A stretch of DNA of 54,947 nucleotides. It comes from an uncultured Rhodospirillales bacterium. Its GTDB lineage: Bacteria; Pseudomonadota; Alphaproteobacteria; Reyranellales; Reyranellaceae. Below are positions 24,518 to 32,891 of the stretch, piece after piece (position 1 is the stretch's first letter; each line of letters starts with the position of its first letter). The position numbers and the translations under genes were made by a program. The DNA lies in the NCBI GenBank assembly GCA_945957125.1, contig CAMFJT010000007.1, positions 1 through 54,947 on the forward strand, given 5' to 3'. The notes below the pieces were generated by a model. The model searched no databases, was not told the DNA's origin, and saw only the letters and a program-made list of their open reading frames with translations.

Positions 24518-25963
24518 ATGCGTATTCGACCCAGCCTGAGCCTCGCCCGCGCGGCGGCGATGTGCTCGCTTGCCGTGGGCTCGGTCGTCGCCCCGACGGC
24601 TCAGGCACAAAGCCTGGTCGAGGCGATGTCGGCCACGTACAATACCAATCCCGACCTGCTGGCCCAGCGCGCGTTGCTGCGACAGACGGATGAAAGCCTC
24701 GCCCAGGCGGTCGCCAACTGGCGGCCGAGGGTGTCGGTATCGGTGGAATACAACAAGATCCAGGCGGACTCGCTGCCGGCGGTGCGCGCCGCGACGTTCT
24801 ACGCCCTGAATGGCCGGACCACGTTGCTGACCGTGACCCAGCCGCTGTTCCGCGGCGGCCGCACGGTGGCCGATACCAAGGCGGCACAGGCGAACATCCA
24901 GTCGCAGCGCGCGCTGATGCAGGACACCGAGCAGTCGGTGCTGCTGCAGGCGGTCAATGTCTATGCCGACCTGCTCCGCGACATCGGCATCGTCGACGTC
25001 CGCAAGAACAACGTCGTGGTGCTGATCCAGCAGCTCGATGCCACACGGGAGCGCTTCCGGGTCGGCGAGCTGACCATCACCGACGTGTCGCAGGCCGAAG
25101 CCCGCCTGGAGCAGGCCAAGGCGGATCTGGTCCAGGCGGAAGCCGCCGTCCGTGTCGACCAAGCGATCTTCGAGCGCGTCGTCGGCATCCGGCCGGGCAA
25201 GGTGGGCGAGGTGCCGCTGGTCGGCGCCCTGCCGGCGAGCGAGGACGAGTGCATCGCGCTGGCCATGGATTTCGGCCCTCGTTCGCTGAGCGCCCAGCAT
25301 CGCATCACGGCGGCGAGCTACGGCGTCAACAGCGCCATCGCGACCCTGCTGCCCACGGTGAACATGGTCGGTTTCGTGCAGTACCAGCAGGACCTGCAGG
25401 TGCCGAACGACCAGTACTACCAGTACGGCGTGCGTGTGCAGGCGACCGTGCCGATCTTCCAGAACGGCAGTGAATGGTCGCAGGTCCGCCAGGCCAAGGA
25501 ACTCGTCGGCCAGCGCCGCAACGAGCTCGACAGCGCCCGCAGGCTGGCCGCGCAGACGGTGATCTCCGCATGGCGTAATCTCGATTCGGCGCGCTCGCGC
25601 GTCACTTCCTTCACCGCCCAGGTCAAGGCCAACGACGTTGCCCTGAACGGCGTGCGGCAGGAAGCTCTGGTCGGATCGCGCACCACCCTGGACGTCTTGA
25701 ATGCCGAGCAGGAGCTGCTGAATTCGCAGGTCAGCCTGATCTCGGCGCGCCGTGACGTCCAGGTGAACTACTATGGGGTGCTTTCGGGGATCGGCCGGTT
25801 GACGGCCCGCACCCTCGGATTGCCCGTCGAGTACTACGACGAGGAGCGGTATTACAACGACGTGGGCTCGCGCTGGATCGGCTTCGGCGGAGCGGGTGGC
25901 TCGGGAAGCGGCGCGACGGGGGGCACCACGACGGGGGTCACCACGACGGGGAGCGGCAAATAG
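24518..25963 (+). CDS. tolC: TolC-family outer membrane channel protein
   Basis: 481 residues. A signal peptide ends at A-Q-A (residue 30). The two-fold repeat of the TolC/OEP family is visible, with long coiled segments rich in Ala, Gln and Asp and the conserved L-F-x-G-G-R (about residue 109) in the first half and V-P-I-F-Q-N-G at the equivalent place in the second. It forms the trimeric outer membrane exit duct for type I secretion and RND/MFS efflux. The low-complexity Gly/Thr tail lies in the periplasm. The stop directly abuts the popZ ATG. Confidence 0.95.
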   Translation: MRIRPSLSLARAAAMCSLAVGSVVAPTAQAQSLVEAMSATYNTNPDLLAQRALLRQTDESLAQAVANWRPRVSVSVEYNKIQADSLPAVRAATFYALNGRTTLLTVTQPLFRGGRTVADTKAAQANIQSQRALMQDTEQSVLLQAVNVYADLLRDIGIVDVRKNNVVVLIQQLDATRERFRVGELTITDVSQAEARLEQAKADLVQAEAAVRVDQAIFERVVGIRPGKVGEVPLVGALPASEDECIALAMDFGPRSLSAQHRITAASYGVNSAIATLLPTVNMVGFVQYQQDLQVPNDQYYQYGVRVQATVPIFQNGSEWSQVRQAKELVGQRRNELDSARRLAAQTVISAWRNLDSARSRVTSFTAQVKANDVALNGVRQEALVGSRTTLDVLNAEQELLNSQVSLISARRDVQVNYYGVLSGIGRLTARTLGLPVEYYDEERYYNDVGSRWIGFGGAGGSGSGATGGTTTGVTTTGSGK

Positions 25964-26632
25964 ATGAGCGACAGCAAAGGCCCCGGAAACGACCCCTCGA
26001 TGGACGATATTCTCGCGTCGATTCGCAAGATCATCTCCGACGACGAGGCACGCACGCAGGGAAATGGCGCCACGCCACCGGCGGCGGCCACCGATCCGGC
26101 CGCTGTTCCGCCGCTGCCGTCCAAGAGCGACGACGTCCTCCTGCTGACCGATCTGGTGGACGAGCCGAAGGCCGCTCCGTCGAGGCCGACGCTGGTGCCG
26201 CCGCCGCCCCGGACCGATCCGGCGGGCGCGATCCAGACCTCCTCGGCATCCATCGCGCCAGTGCCGCCTCCGGTCATCCCGTTGCCGCCGCCGGCCGCTG
26301 TCGTGGCCTCGGCGCCGGTTCCCGCCGCAAAGCCCGCCATCCCCATGGAGACTCCCGTGACGCAACCTCCCGCCGACCAGAGCCTCGTGGAACCCGGCAC
26401 TGCCGGCCTCGCGGCCTCCGCTTTCGACCGGTTGAGCCAGGCGGTGCAGGAGGCCGTGCCGCAACCCGTCGCCCCGGACCCGGGCCCGAGCGTCGGCCCC
26501 AGCGGCCGCAATCTCGAGGACATCGTCAAGGAGCTGTTGCGGCCGATGCTCAAGGACTGGCTGGACAAGAACCTGCCGACGATGGTCGAACGCTTCGTCG
26601 AACGCGAGATTGTCCGGCTGACCCGCCGCTGA
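25964..26632 (+). CDS. popZ: PopZ-family polar organising protein (DUF2497)
   Basis: 222 residues. The N-terminal helix (S-M-D-D-I-L-A-S-I-R-K-I-I, about 13-25) is the conserved partner-binding segment; a long Pro/Ala-rich disordered region follows (about 35-165); the C-terminal helices (N-L-E-D-I-V-K-E-L-L-R-P-M-L-K, then W-L-D-K-N-L-P) drive oligomerisation. In Caulobacter PopZ forms a polar condensate that anchors ParB-parS and cell cycle proteins. Directly follows the tolC stop, with no gap. Confidence 0.9.
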   Translation: MSDSKGPGNDPSMDDILASIRKIISDDEARTQGNGATPPAAATDPAAVPPLPSKSDDVLLLTDLVDEPKAAPSRPTLVPPPPRTDPAGAIQTSSASIAPVPPPVIPLPPPAAVVASAPVPAAKPAIPMETPVTQPPADQSLVEPGTAGLAASAFDRLSQAVQEAVPQPVAPDPGPSVGPSGRNLEDIVKELLRPMLKDWLDKNLPTMVERFVEREIVRLTRR

Positions 26633-26658
26633 CCCCAGGCGCCCGCATCCTTCCTCAA

Positions 26659-26686
26659 CGCCACGGGCCCGCTCCGTGGCGTTTTT
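26659..26686 (+). terminator. Rho-independent terminator after popZ
   Basis: CGCCACGG and CCGTGGCG (8-base arms, 26659-26666 and 26674-26681) followed by TTTTT. It ends 17 bases before the valS ATG, so valS either has a promoter overlapping it or receives read-through. Confidence 0.85.
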
Positions 26687-26702
26687 CGTTACAAGGCCAA
26701 TC

Positions 26703-29384
26703 ATGCTCGACAAGACTTACGACCCCAAGGAGATCGAAGCCCGCCGCTACCCCGAGTGGGAGCAGAGCGGCGCGTTCAAGGCTCATCCGGAGTCGGCCAA
26801 GCCGCCCTACTGCATCGTCATCCCGCCGCCCAACGTCACGGGCAGCCTGCACATGGGCCATGCGCTCGACAACACGCTGCAGGACATCCTGATCCGCTGG
26901 CGGCGCATGAAGGGCGACGACGTGCTGTGGCAGCCGGGCACCGACCATGCCGGCATCGCCACGCAGATGGTCGTGGTGCGCAACCTCGAGCAGGAGGGGA
27001 TCGGCCTGGCGGTCGAGGGCGCGGCGAAGGCGGATGCCAACAAGAAGCTGCTGAACCGCGAGGAATTCCTCGCCAAAGTCTGGGAATGGAAGGCCTATTC
27101 GGGCGGCACCATCACCCGCCAGCTTCGCCGGCTGGGTGCGTCGTGCGACTGGAGCCGCGAGCGCTTCACGATGGACGAGGGCCTGTCGAAAGCGGTGCTC
27201 GAGGTGTTCGTCGGCCTCTACCGCCAGGGCTTGATCTACAAGGACAACCGGCTGGTCAACTGGGACCCCAAGATGCTGACCGCGATCTCCGACCTCGAGG
27301 TCGAGTCGCGCGAAGTGAAGGGCCATCTCTGGTACTTCAAGTATCCGATCGAGGGCAGCCCGGACGAATTCATCGTCGTCGCGACGACGCGACCCGAGAC
27401 CATGCTGGGCGATACCGGTATCGCCGTGCATCCCGACGATCCGAAGTGGAAGCACTTGATCGGCAAACATGCGGTGCTGCCGCTGGTCGGCCGCCGGATC
27501 GCGATCGTGGGCGACGAGTATTCGGATCCTGAAAAAGGCTCCGGCGCCGTCAAGATCACGCCGGCGCACGACTTCAACGATTTCGAGGTCGGCCGCCGGC
27601 ACAATCTCGAGGCCATCAACATCTTCGACAAGTTCGCGCGGGTGAACGACAAGGCGCCGGAGAAGTATCGCGGCCTCGACCGCTTCGAGGCGCGCAAGGT
27701 CGTCGTCGCCGAGATGGAGGAACTCGGTCTCGTCGAGAAGATCGAGCCGCACACCCATGCGGTGCCGTACGGCGACCGCGGCGGCGTGCCGGTCGAGCCC
27801 TATCTCACCGAGCAGTGGTACGCCGACGCGAAGAAGCTGGCCGAGGCGCCGCTGGCGGCGGCGCGCGACGGCCGGGTGAAGTTCGTGCCTGAACGCGGGC
27901 GCGAGGATTTCTTCCGCTGGATGGAGAACATCGAACCCTGGTGCGTATCGCGGCAGCTCTGGTGGGGCCACCAGATCCCGGCCTGGTACGGCCCGGACAA
28001 GAAGGTCTTCGTGGCGCTGTCCGAGGAGGAGGCGAAGGCGGAGGCACGGGCGCACTATGGCAAGGACGTCGCGCTGGAGCGCGATCCCGACGTGCTCGAT
28101 ACTTGGTTCAGTTCCGCCCTCTGGCCGTTCTCGACCCTGGGCTGGCCCGACCAGACGCCGGAACTGGCGAAATATTATCCGACCAGCACACTCGTCACCG
28201 GCTGGGACATCCTGTTCTTCTGGGTCGCCCGCATGATGATGATGGGCATGCACTTCATGAAGGAGGTGCCGTTCCGCACCGTCTACCTGCACGGGCTGGT
28301 GACGGACGAGAAGGGCCAGAAGATGTCGAAGTCCAAGGGCAACATCATCGACCCGCTGGAGCTGATCGACAAATACGGCGCCGATGCGCTGCGCTTCACC
28401 ATGGCCTCGATGGCGGCGTCCGCCGCCGGCCGCCTGCGGCTCTCGTCGACGCGTGTCGAAGGCTCGCGCAACTTCGCGACAAAGCTGTGGAACGCCACGC
28501 GCTTCGCCGAGATGAACGGCGCGGCATTGCCGGACGGCTTCGATCCGGCGACGGCGACCCTGACGGTCAACAAGTGGGTGCTGGGCGAGCTGGCCCGCGC
28601 CAACCGTGCGATCGACACGGCGCTGGAGGAGTTCCGCCTGAACGAGGCGGCGACCACGCTGTACGAGTTCATCTGGGGCATCGTCTGCGACTGGTATGTC
28701 GAGCTGACCAAGCCGATCCTGCAGGGCGCCGACGGCCCGGAGAAGGACGAGACCCGCGCCGTCACCGCCTTGGTCCTGCGCGAGACGGTGAAGCTCCTGC
28801 ATCCGGTGATGCCCTTCATCACCGAGGAGCTGTGGGACAAGCTCGGCCACCGCGCCGAGCACGGCGCGCTGATCGGCCAGCCTTGGCCCGAGGCCGCCGC
28901 GACCGATGCCGCCGCCGACGCCGAGATGGGGTGGCTGGTGAGGCTGATCTCCGACATCCGCTCGGCCCGCGCCGAGCTGAACGTTCCGGCCGGCGCGAAG
29001 CTGAAGCTTCTGGTGGTCGGGGCCGACGCCACCACGCAGCAACGGCTCGGCACGCACCGCGCCGCCATCGAGCGGCTGGCTCGCATCGAAGGCGTCGAGG
29101 CAGCATCCGTCGCGCCGAAGGCGGCGCTGCAGCTCGTGGTCGGCGAGGCGACCTACGCGCTGCCGGTCGGCGAGGTGATCGACCTCAAGGCCGAGGGCGC
29201 GCGGCTGCAGAAGGAGATCAAGAAGCTGGGCGACGAGGTCGGCAAGATCGACGCCAAGCTCGGCAATGCCGCCTTCGTGGCCAAGGCCCCGGAGGAGGTG
29301 GTCGAGGAGCAGCGCGAGCGCCGCGCCCAAGCCGAGCGGACGCGCGCTCGCCTCAGCATCGCGCTCGAACGCCTGAGCGCCTGA
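26703..29384 (+). CDS. valS: Valyl-tRNA synthetase
   Basis: 893 residues, normal for the enzyme. Class I signature H-M-G-H at residues 50-53 (in P-P-P-N-V-T-G-S-L) and K-M-S-K-S near residue 540 (before K-G-N-I-I-D-P). The CP1 editing domain (about 190-330), which hydrolyses Thr-tRNA(Val), lies between. The C-terminus (about 820-893) is a charged coiled coil that holds the tRNA. ATG at 26703 chosen; upstream codons fall in the popZ terminator. Confidence 0.98.
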   Translation: MLDKTYDPKEIEARRYPEWEQSGAFKAHPESAKPPYCIVIPPPNVTGSLHMGHALDNTLQDILIRWRRMKGDDVLWQPGTDHAGIATQMVVVRNLEQEGIGLAVEGAAKADANKKLLNREEFLAKVWEWKAYSGGTITRQLRRLGASCDWSRERFTMDEGLSKAVLEVFVGLYRQGLIYKDNRLVNWDPKMLTAISDLEVESREVKGHLWYFKYPIEGSPDEFIVVATTRPETMLGDTGIAVHPDDPKWKHLIGKHAVLPLVGRRIAIVGDEYSDPEKGSGAVKITPAHDFNDFEVGRRHNLEAINIFDKFARVNDKAPEKYRGLDRFEARKVVVAEMEELGLVEKIEPHTHAVPYGDRGGVPVEPYLTEQWYADAKKLAEAPLAAARDGRVKFVPERGREDFFRWMENIEPWCVSRQLWWGHQIPAWYGPDKKVFVALSEEEAKAEARAHYGKDVALERDPDVLDTWFSSALWPFSTLGWPDQTPELAKYYPTSTLVTGWDILFFWVARMMMMGMHFMKEVPFRTVYLHGLVTDEKGQKMSKSKGNIIDPLELIDKYGADALRFTMASMAASAAGRLRLSSTRVEGSRNFATKLWNATRFAEMNGAALPDGFDPATATLTVNKWVLGELARANRAIDTALEEFRLNEAATTLYEFIWGIVCDWYVELTKPILQGADGPEKDETRAVTALVLRETVKLLHPVMPFITEELWDKLGHRAEHGALIGQPWPEAAATDAAADAEMGWLVRLISDIRSARAELNVPAGAKLKLLVVGADATTQQRLGTHRAAIERLARIEGVEAASVAPKAALQLVVGEATYALPVGEVIDLKAEGARLQKEIKKLGDEVGKIDAKLGNAAFVAKAPEEVVEEQRERRAQAERTRARLSIALERLSA

Positions 29385-29403
29385 GCGCTTCCAGTCAGAC
29401 GAG

Positions 29404-29447
29404 TTCCGCTGGGGACGTGCCACTGGAGTGGCGCGCCCCCAGCGGAA
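29404..29447. repeat. Dispersed hairpin repeat, copy 4
   Basis: Outer arms TTCCGCTGGGG (29404-29414) and its exact complement (29437-29447) enclose GCCACTGGAGTGGC (29419-29432), giving one long, nearly continuous stem. It lies between the valS stop and the convergent PhyH remnant. The inner stem is the GCCACT/AGTGGC variant. Confidence 0.85.
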
Positions 29448-29463
29448 GACTGCGCGCTCGGCG

Positions 29464-30014
29464 CTACGACGCCTTGCGCAGGTCCGGCACGTAGGGTCGC
29501 GAGGTGAAGCGCTCCTGGTCGTCGCCACGGGCGAAGCGCAGGCCTGCGCGGCGCAGCGCACCGTCGTCGACCTTGTCGAGAGGCACAAAGTAGCGATCGT
29601 CGCTGCGCACGATCGTGTCGTTGTCGACGCGGTTGTAGCAGATCAGCAGCGTCCAGCGCCGATTGGCCGAGCGGTTGGCGTCGGAGCGATGGATGGCGTT
29701 GCAGTGGAAGATCAGCGCATCGCCGGCCTCGAGCTCGCAATGCTCGATCGCGCATTGCTCGAGGATATGGGGCATCCGTGCAGGATCGACCTCGTTTTGC
29801 GTCGCCGAGAGCGGCGTGTGGTCGATGCGCTCGATCCGGTGCGAGCCGCTGGCGATCTGCAGGCAGCCGTTGGTCCGGTCGGTCCGGTCCAGCGCGATCA
29901 TGACCGACAGCAGGTCGGGCCGCAGGCAGCCGTTGTAATACCAGTAGCCGTAATCCTGGTGCCATTCCCAGGCGCTTCTGGCCGCATACAGCGGGACGGC
30001 CCCGCCAACAACCG
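29464..30014 (-). pseudogene. 5'-truncated phytanoyl-CoA dioxygenase-like gene
   Basis: About 180 residues with clear PhyH character: W-E-W-H-Q-D-Y-G-Y-W holds the H-x-D iron ligands, N-G-C-L-Q-I-A-S-G-S-H-R-I and H-C-N-A-I-H-R-S-D hold the distal histidine region. PhyH proteins are usually 250-300 residues; here homology ends about ten residues before W-H-Q-D, where the stop of the zinc-ribbon gene lies, and no in-frame ATG or GTG remains. The frame stays open further upstream only as a shadow of the zinc-ribbon gene. Most likely a gene that lost its first 70-90 codons by deletion. The iron site is intact, so a residual product cannot be excluded. Confidence 0.7.
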
Positions 30015-30260
30015 CTACTGGCTCACGAGCTTCGACGTGGCTTCGCGGAAGGCCATCCCGTTCAGCGTACGGCATTTGCCGCAGATCACCGTGACCTTGG
30101 GCGGATTGGGCAGTTCGAGCCGCGCGAACAGGACATTGCCGCACCTGCCGCAAACATAGTCATGCGAGCCGCTTCCCGTCGCAAAGGGCTGCTCGTTCGG
30201 CAGGTCGATGACCGGCTGCCGGGTGTCGAGGCAGTAGAGCACACGCATGACGAAACGCAT
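30015..30260 (-). CDS. Small zinc-ribbon protein, unknown function
   Basis: 81 residues from the ATG at 30260; ATG codons at 30287 and 30248 are alternatives. Two knuckles, C-G-R-C and C-G-K-C, are about 22 residues apart and form a zinc ribbon. The rest is short strands (Y-V-C-G-R-C-G-N-V-L-F-A, V-T-V-I-C-G-K-C). No named family recognised. Its stop falls exactly at the truncation point of the PhyH gene. Confidence 0.6.
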   Translation of the reverse strand: MRFVMRVLYCLDTRQPVIDLPNEQPFATGSGSHDYVCGRCGNVLFARLELPNPPKVTVICGKCRTLNGMAFREATSKLVSQ

Positions 30261-30396
30261 TGGCGGGCGCGATCTCGGCGGCACCATGGCCGCGTGAATG
30301 AAGGGCGTCTTTGCCTTTGGACTAGAACACGGTCGCACGTCCCGAACGCCGGTTCATTTTCGCATATCTATGGGCATCTACCGGCGCGATCGGGGG

Positions 30397-31071
30397 TCAT
30401 TCCTGGACCCGGATGACGTAGCCGGCGCCGCGCACGGTATGGAGCAGGGGCTTCTCGAAGCCCTTGTCGATCTTCGAGCGCAGCCGAGAGATGTGCGTCT
30501 CCACGATGTTCGTCTTGGGATCGAAATGGAAGTCCCAGACCTTCTCGAGCAGCATCGTGCGGGTGACGATCTCGCCGGCATGGCGCATCAGGTATTCGAG
30601 GATCTTGAATTCCTGGGCGAGCAGCTCGATCCGCTTGCCGCCGCGTGAAACGGTGCGGGCGAGGAGGTCGATTTCCAGGTCGCCGACGCGCAGTGCCGTC
30701 GTCGCCACGATCGGCGGCCGCCGGGCGAGCGCTCCCACGCGGGCATGCAGCTCGGCGAAGGCGAACGGCTTGACCAGATAGTCGTCGGCACCGGCCTCGA
30801 GGCCCGCGACGCGGTCGTCGACGCCGCCCATCGTGGTCAGGAACAGCGCCGGCGTCTTCGTGCCCGAGGCACGAGCGGCCTTGACCAGCGACAGCCCGTC
30901 CATCTGCGGCAGGTTGCGGTCGACGATCATCACGTCATAGGGCTCGCCGGTCGCCATGTAGAGCCCGTCGCGGCCGTTGTCGGCCTTGTCCACGACATGG
31001 CCATGCTCGCGCAGGCCTTTGGCGATGTAGTCGGCGGTCTGCCGATCGTCTTCGATCAGAAGGATTTTCAC
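30397..31071 (-). CDS. OmpR/PhoB-family response regulator without adjacent kinase
   Basis: 224 residues with a GTG start at 31071 (V-K-I-L-L-I-E-D-D). Receiver domain about 1-115 with acidic pocket D8/D9, phosphoacceptor D51, T79/T80 and K101; winged helix domain about 128-224 with the W-D-F-H-F-D-P-K-T-N-I-V-E-T-H-I-S-R-L-R-S-K-I recognition region. All receiver residues are intact, so it should be phosphorylated. No histidine kinase is nearby. It is divergent from degP, and an 11-base direct repeat lies between them. Confidence 0.92.
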   Translation of the reverse strand: MKILLIEDDRQTADYIAKGLREHGHVVDKADNGRDGLYMATGEPYDVMIVDRNLPQMDGLSLVKAARASGTKTPALFLTTMGGVDDRVAGLEAGADDYLVKPFAFAELHARVGALARRPPIVATTALRVGDLEIDLLARTVSRGGKRIELLAQEFKILEYLMRHAGEIVTRTMLLEKVWDFHFDPKTNIVETHISRLRSKIDKGFEKPLLHTVRGAGYVIRVQE

Positions 31072-31102
31072 GCCGCCAACTATACAAACATTCAATGTGC
31101 CG

Positions 31103-31122
31103 GCCATGGGGGCGCCATGGGG
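31103..31122. promoter_or_regulatory. Candidate response-regulator operator (11-base direct repeat)
   Basis: GCCATGGGG occurs at 31103-31111 and again at 31114-31122, an exact 11-base period between the divergent response regulator gene and degP. OmpR/PhoB-type regulators bind such one-turn tandem repeats. Confidence 0.55.
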
Positions 31123-31167
31123 CGGGTTCCATATTCCTCCCGTGAGCAACGAGGAGGCTCTCTCAAA

Positions 31168-32658
31168 ATGACAAAGACCAAGTCCACTGTCTTCGCCGCC
31201 CTGGCCCTCACGACGGCGCTGACCGCACCCGCCCTGATCATCCCGATCCTGACCGCGCCTGCCGCCATCGCCGGCGAGCCGGTGGTGCACGACTTTGCCG
31301 ACCTGGCCGCCAAGGTCACGCCGGCCGTCGTGAACGTCTCCGTCACCATGAAGGCCGACGCGGCCGAGGCCGACGAGACGCAGATGGCCGACCGCGCGCC
31401 GCAGTCGCAGATGGAAGAGTTCATGCGCCAGTTCGCCGAGCGCTTCGGCCAGCAGGGCGGCCGCCAGCAGCGCCCGCATCCGAAGGCCCAGGCCGTCGGC
31501 ACCGGCTTCATCGTCGACTCGTCCGGCATCATCGTGACCAACTTCCACGTCGCGGGCAAGGCCGACTCGATCACCGTCACCCTGTCGGACGGCCGCAAGC
31601 TGCCGGCCAAGCTGATGGGCGGCGATGAGAAGACCGATCTCGCCGTGCTGAAGGTGTCGAGCGACAAGCCGCTGCCGGCGGTGAAGTTCGGCGACGCCAC
31701 CAAGGTGCGCGTCGGCCAGGCCGTCATGGCGGTCGGCAACCCGTTCGGGCTGGGCGGCACCGTGACGACGGGCATCGTGTCGGCGCGCGGCCGCGACATC
31801 CAGTCGGGCCCGTTCGACGACTACATCCAGACCGACGCGGCGATCAATCGCGGCAACTCCGGTGGCCCGCTGTTCGACATGGACGGCAACGTCATCGGCA
31901 TCAACACCGCGATCTACTCGCCGACCGGCGGTTCGATCGGGCTTGGTTTCGCCATCCCGGCCAGCCTGGCCGAGCCGGTGGTGACCCAGCTCAAGGATCA
32001 TGGGCGGGTCGAGCGCGGATTGCTCGGTGTCCAGATCCAGCCGGTGACGGACGAGATCGCCAGCAGCCTGTCACTCGGCTCTTCGAACGGTGCCCTGGTG
32101 GCGCAGGTCGAGCCGAACAGCGCCGCCCAGAAGGCCGGCGTGCAGTCGGGCGACGTGATCAAGTCGGTCGACGGCAAGGACATCGCAACGGTCCGTGACC
32201 TCACCCGCACCATCGCGGCGGTCACGCCGGGCAACACGGTCAAGCTCGGCCTGGTGCGCGAGGGCAAGGACATGACGGTCAGCGCCAAGCTCGGCGACTC
32301 GGCCAAGGCCGGCAAGCAGGCCAAGGCGGACGACGAGCAGAAGGGTTCCGAGAAGATGTCGGGCGGCTCGTTCGGCTTCTCCCTGGCGCCGATCTCTCCG
32401 GAAGCGCGCCAGCAGCTCGGCCTCAAGGACGGCGTGAAGGGGGCCCTGATCGCCGCCGTCGAGGCCGGCAGCCCCGCCGAGGAGCAGGGCCTGAAGGCCG
32501 GCGACATCCTCCAGCAGGTCGGCCGCGACGCGGTCGACTCGCCGAAGGAGGCGGTCTCCAAGCTCAAGGAGGCAAAGGAGACCAAGAAGCCGGTGCTGAT
32601 GAAGGTCTATCGTGAGGGGTCCACTCGCTTCGTCGCTGTATCTCCCCGGGCGGCTTAA
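31168..32658 (+). CDS. degP: Periplasmic serine endoprotease DegP/Do family
   Basis: 496 residues. Signal peptide with long hydrophobic run to about residue 35. Trypsin-like protease domain with H127 (V-T-N-F-H-V), D157 (T-D-L-A-V-L) and S231 (G-N-S-G-G-P), then two PDZ domains (about 285-375 and 390-495). Degrades and chaperones misfolded envelope proteins as an oligomer. The residue before the catalytic-site H is F where most family members have N. A strong GAGGAGG ribosome site lies ahead of the ATG. Likely controlled by the divergent response regulator. Confidence 0.96.
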   Translation: MTKTKSTVFAALALTTALTAPALIIPILTAPAAIAGEPVVHDFADLAAKVTPAVVNVSVTMKADAAEADETQMADRAPQSQMEEFMRQFAERFGQQGGRQQRPHPKAQAVGTGFIVDSSGIIVTNFHVAGKADSITVTLSDGRKLPAKLMGGDEKTDLAVLKVSSDKPLPAVKFGDATKVRVGQAVMAVGNPFGLGGTVTTGIVSARGRDIQSGPFDDYIQTDAAINRGNSGGPLFDMDGNVIGINTAIYSPTGGSIGLGFAIPASLAEPVVTQLKDHGRVERGLLGVQIQPVTDEIASSLSLGSSNGALVAQVEPNSAAQKAGVQSGDVIKSVDGKDIATVRDLTRTIAAVTPGNTVKLGLVREGKDMTVSAKLGDSAKAGKQAKADDEQKGSEKMSGGSFGFSLAPISPEARQQLGLKDGVKGALIAAVEAGSPAEEQGLKAGDILQQVGRDAVDSPKEAVSKLKEAKETKKPVLMKVYREGSTRFVAVSPRAA

Positions 32659-32677
32659 GCGAAATCCTCACGGGCGG

Positions 32678-32709
32678 AGCCGGCGATGGGCCCCACCATC
32701 GCCGGCTTT
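32678..32709 (+). terminator. Terminator after degP
   Basis: Perfect 12-base arms AGCCGGCGATGG (32678-32689) and complement (32696-32707) with a six-base loop, ending in TTT, 20 bases after the degP stop. Confidence 0.85.
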
Positions 32710-32784
32710 GCCGCAACAGGAGGTCAGGCAGGGAGGCGCGCTGCCGTCGGTCCGAAGAGACCGCGGAGCGTGACGCGCGGGGCG

Positions 32785-32823
32785 GAGGCTCACGATGCCG
32801 GCGTACGTGGCAGCGTGAGCCTC
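32785..32823. repeat. Inverted repeat between degP and LLM gene
   Basis: Arms 32785-32799 (GAGGCTCACGATGCC) and 32809-32823 are complementary with one mismatch, in the gap between two convergent genes. It differs in sequence from the CTCCAG-core family; it may be the terminator of the luciferase-like gene. Confidence 0.6.
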
Positions 32824-32891
32824 TTGCCGTTGGGGGCTAGGTCCGAACTCACGCGTTTCTCGATCAGGCGCGCCCTCAGCGGAGGACCTTG

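Noticed and set aside
26655..29588. A 977-codon frame on the minus strand opposite valS
   Set aside because: It mirrors the codon pattern of valS, lacks a domain, and runs across the popZ terminator; it is a shadow frame.
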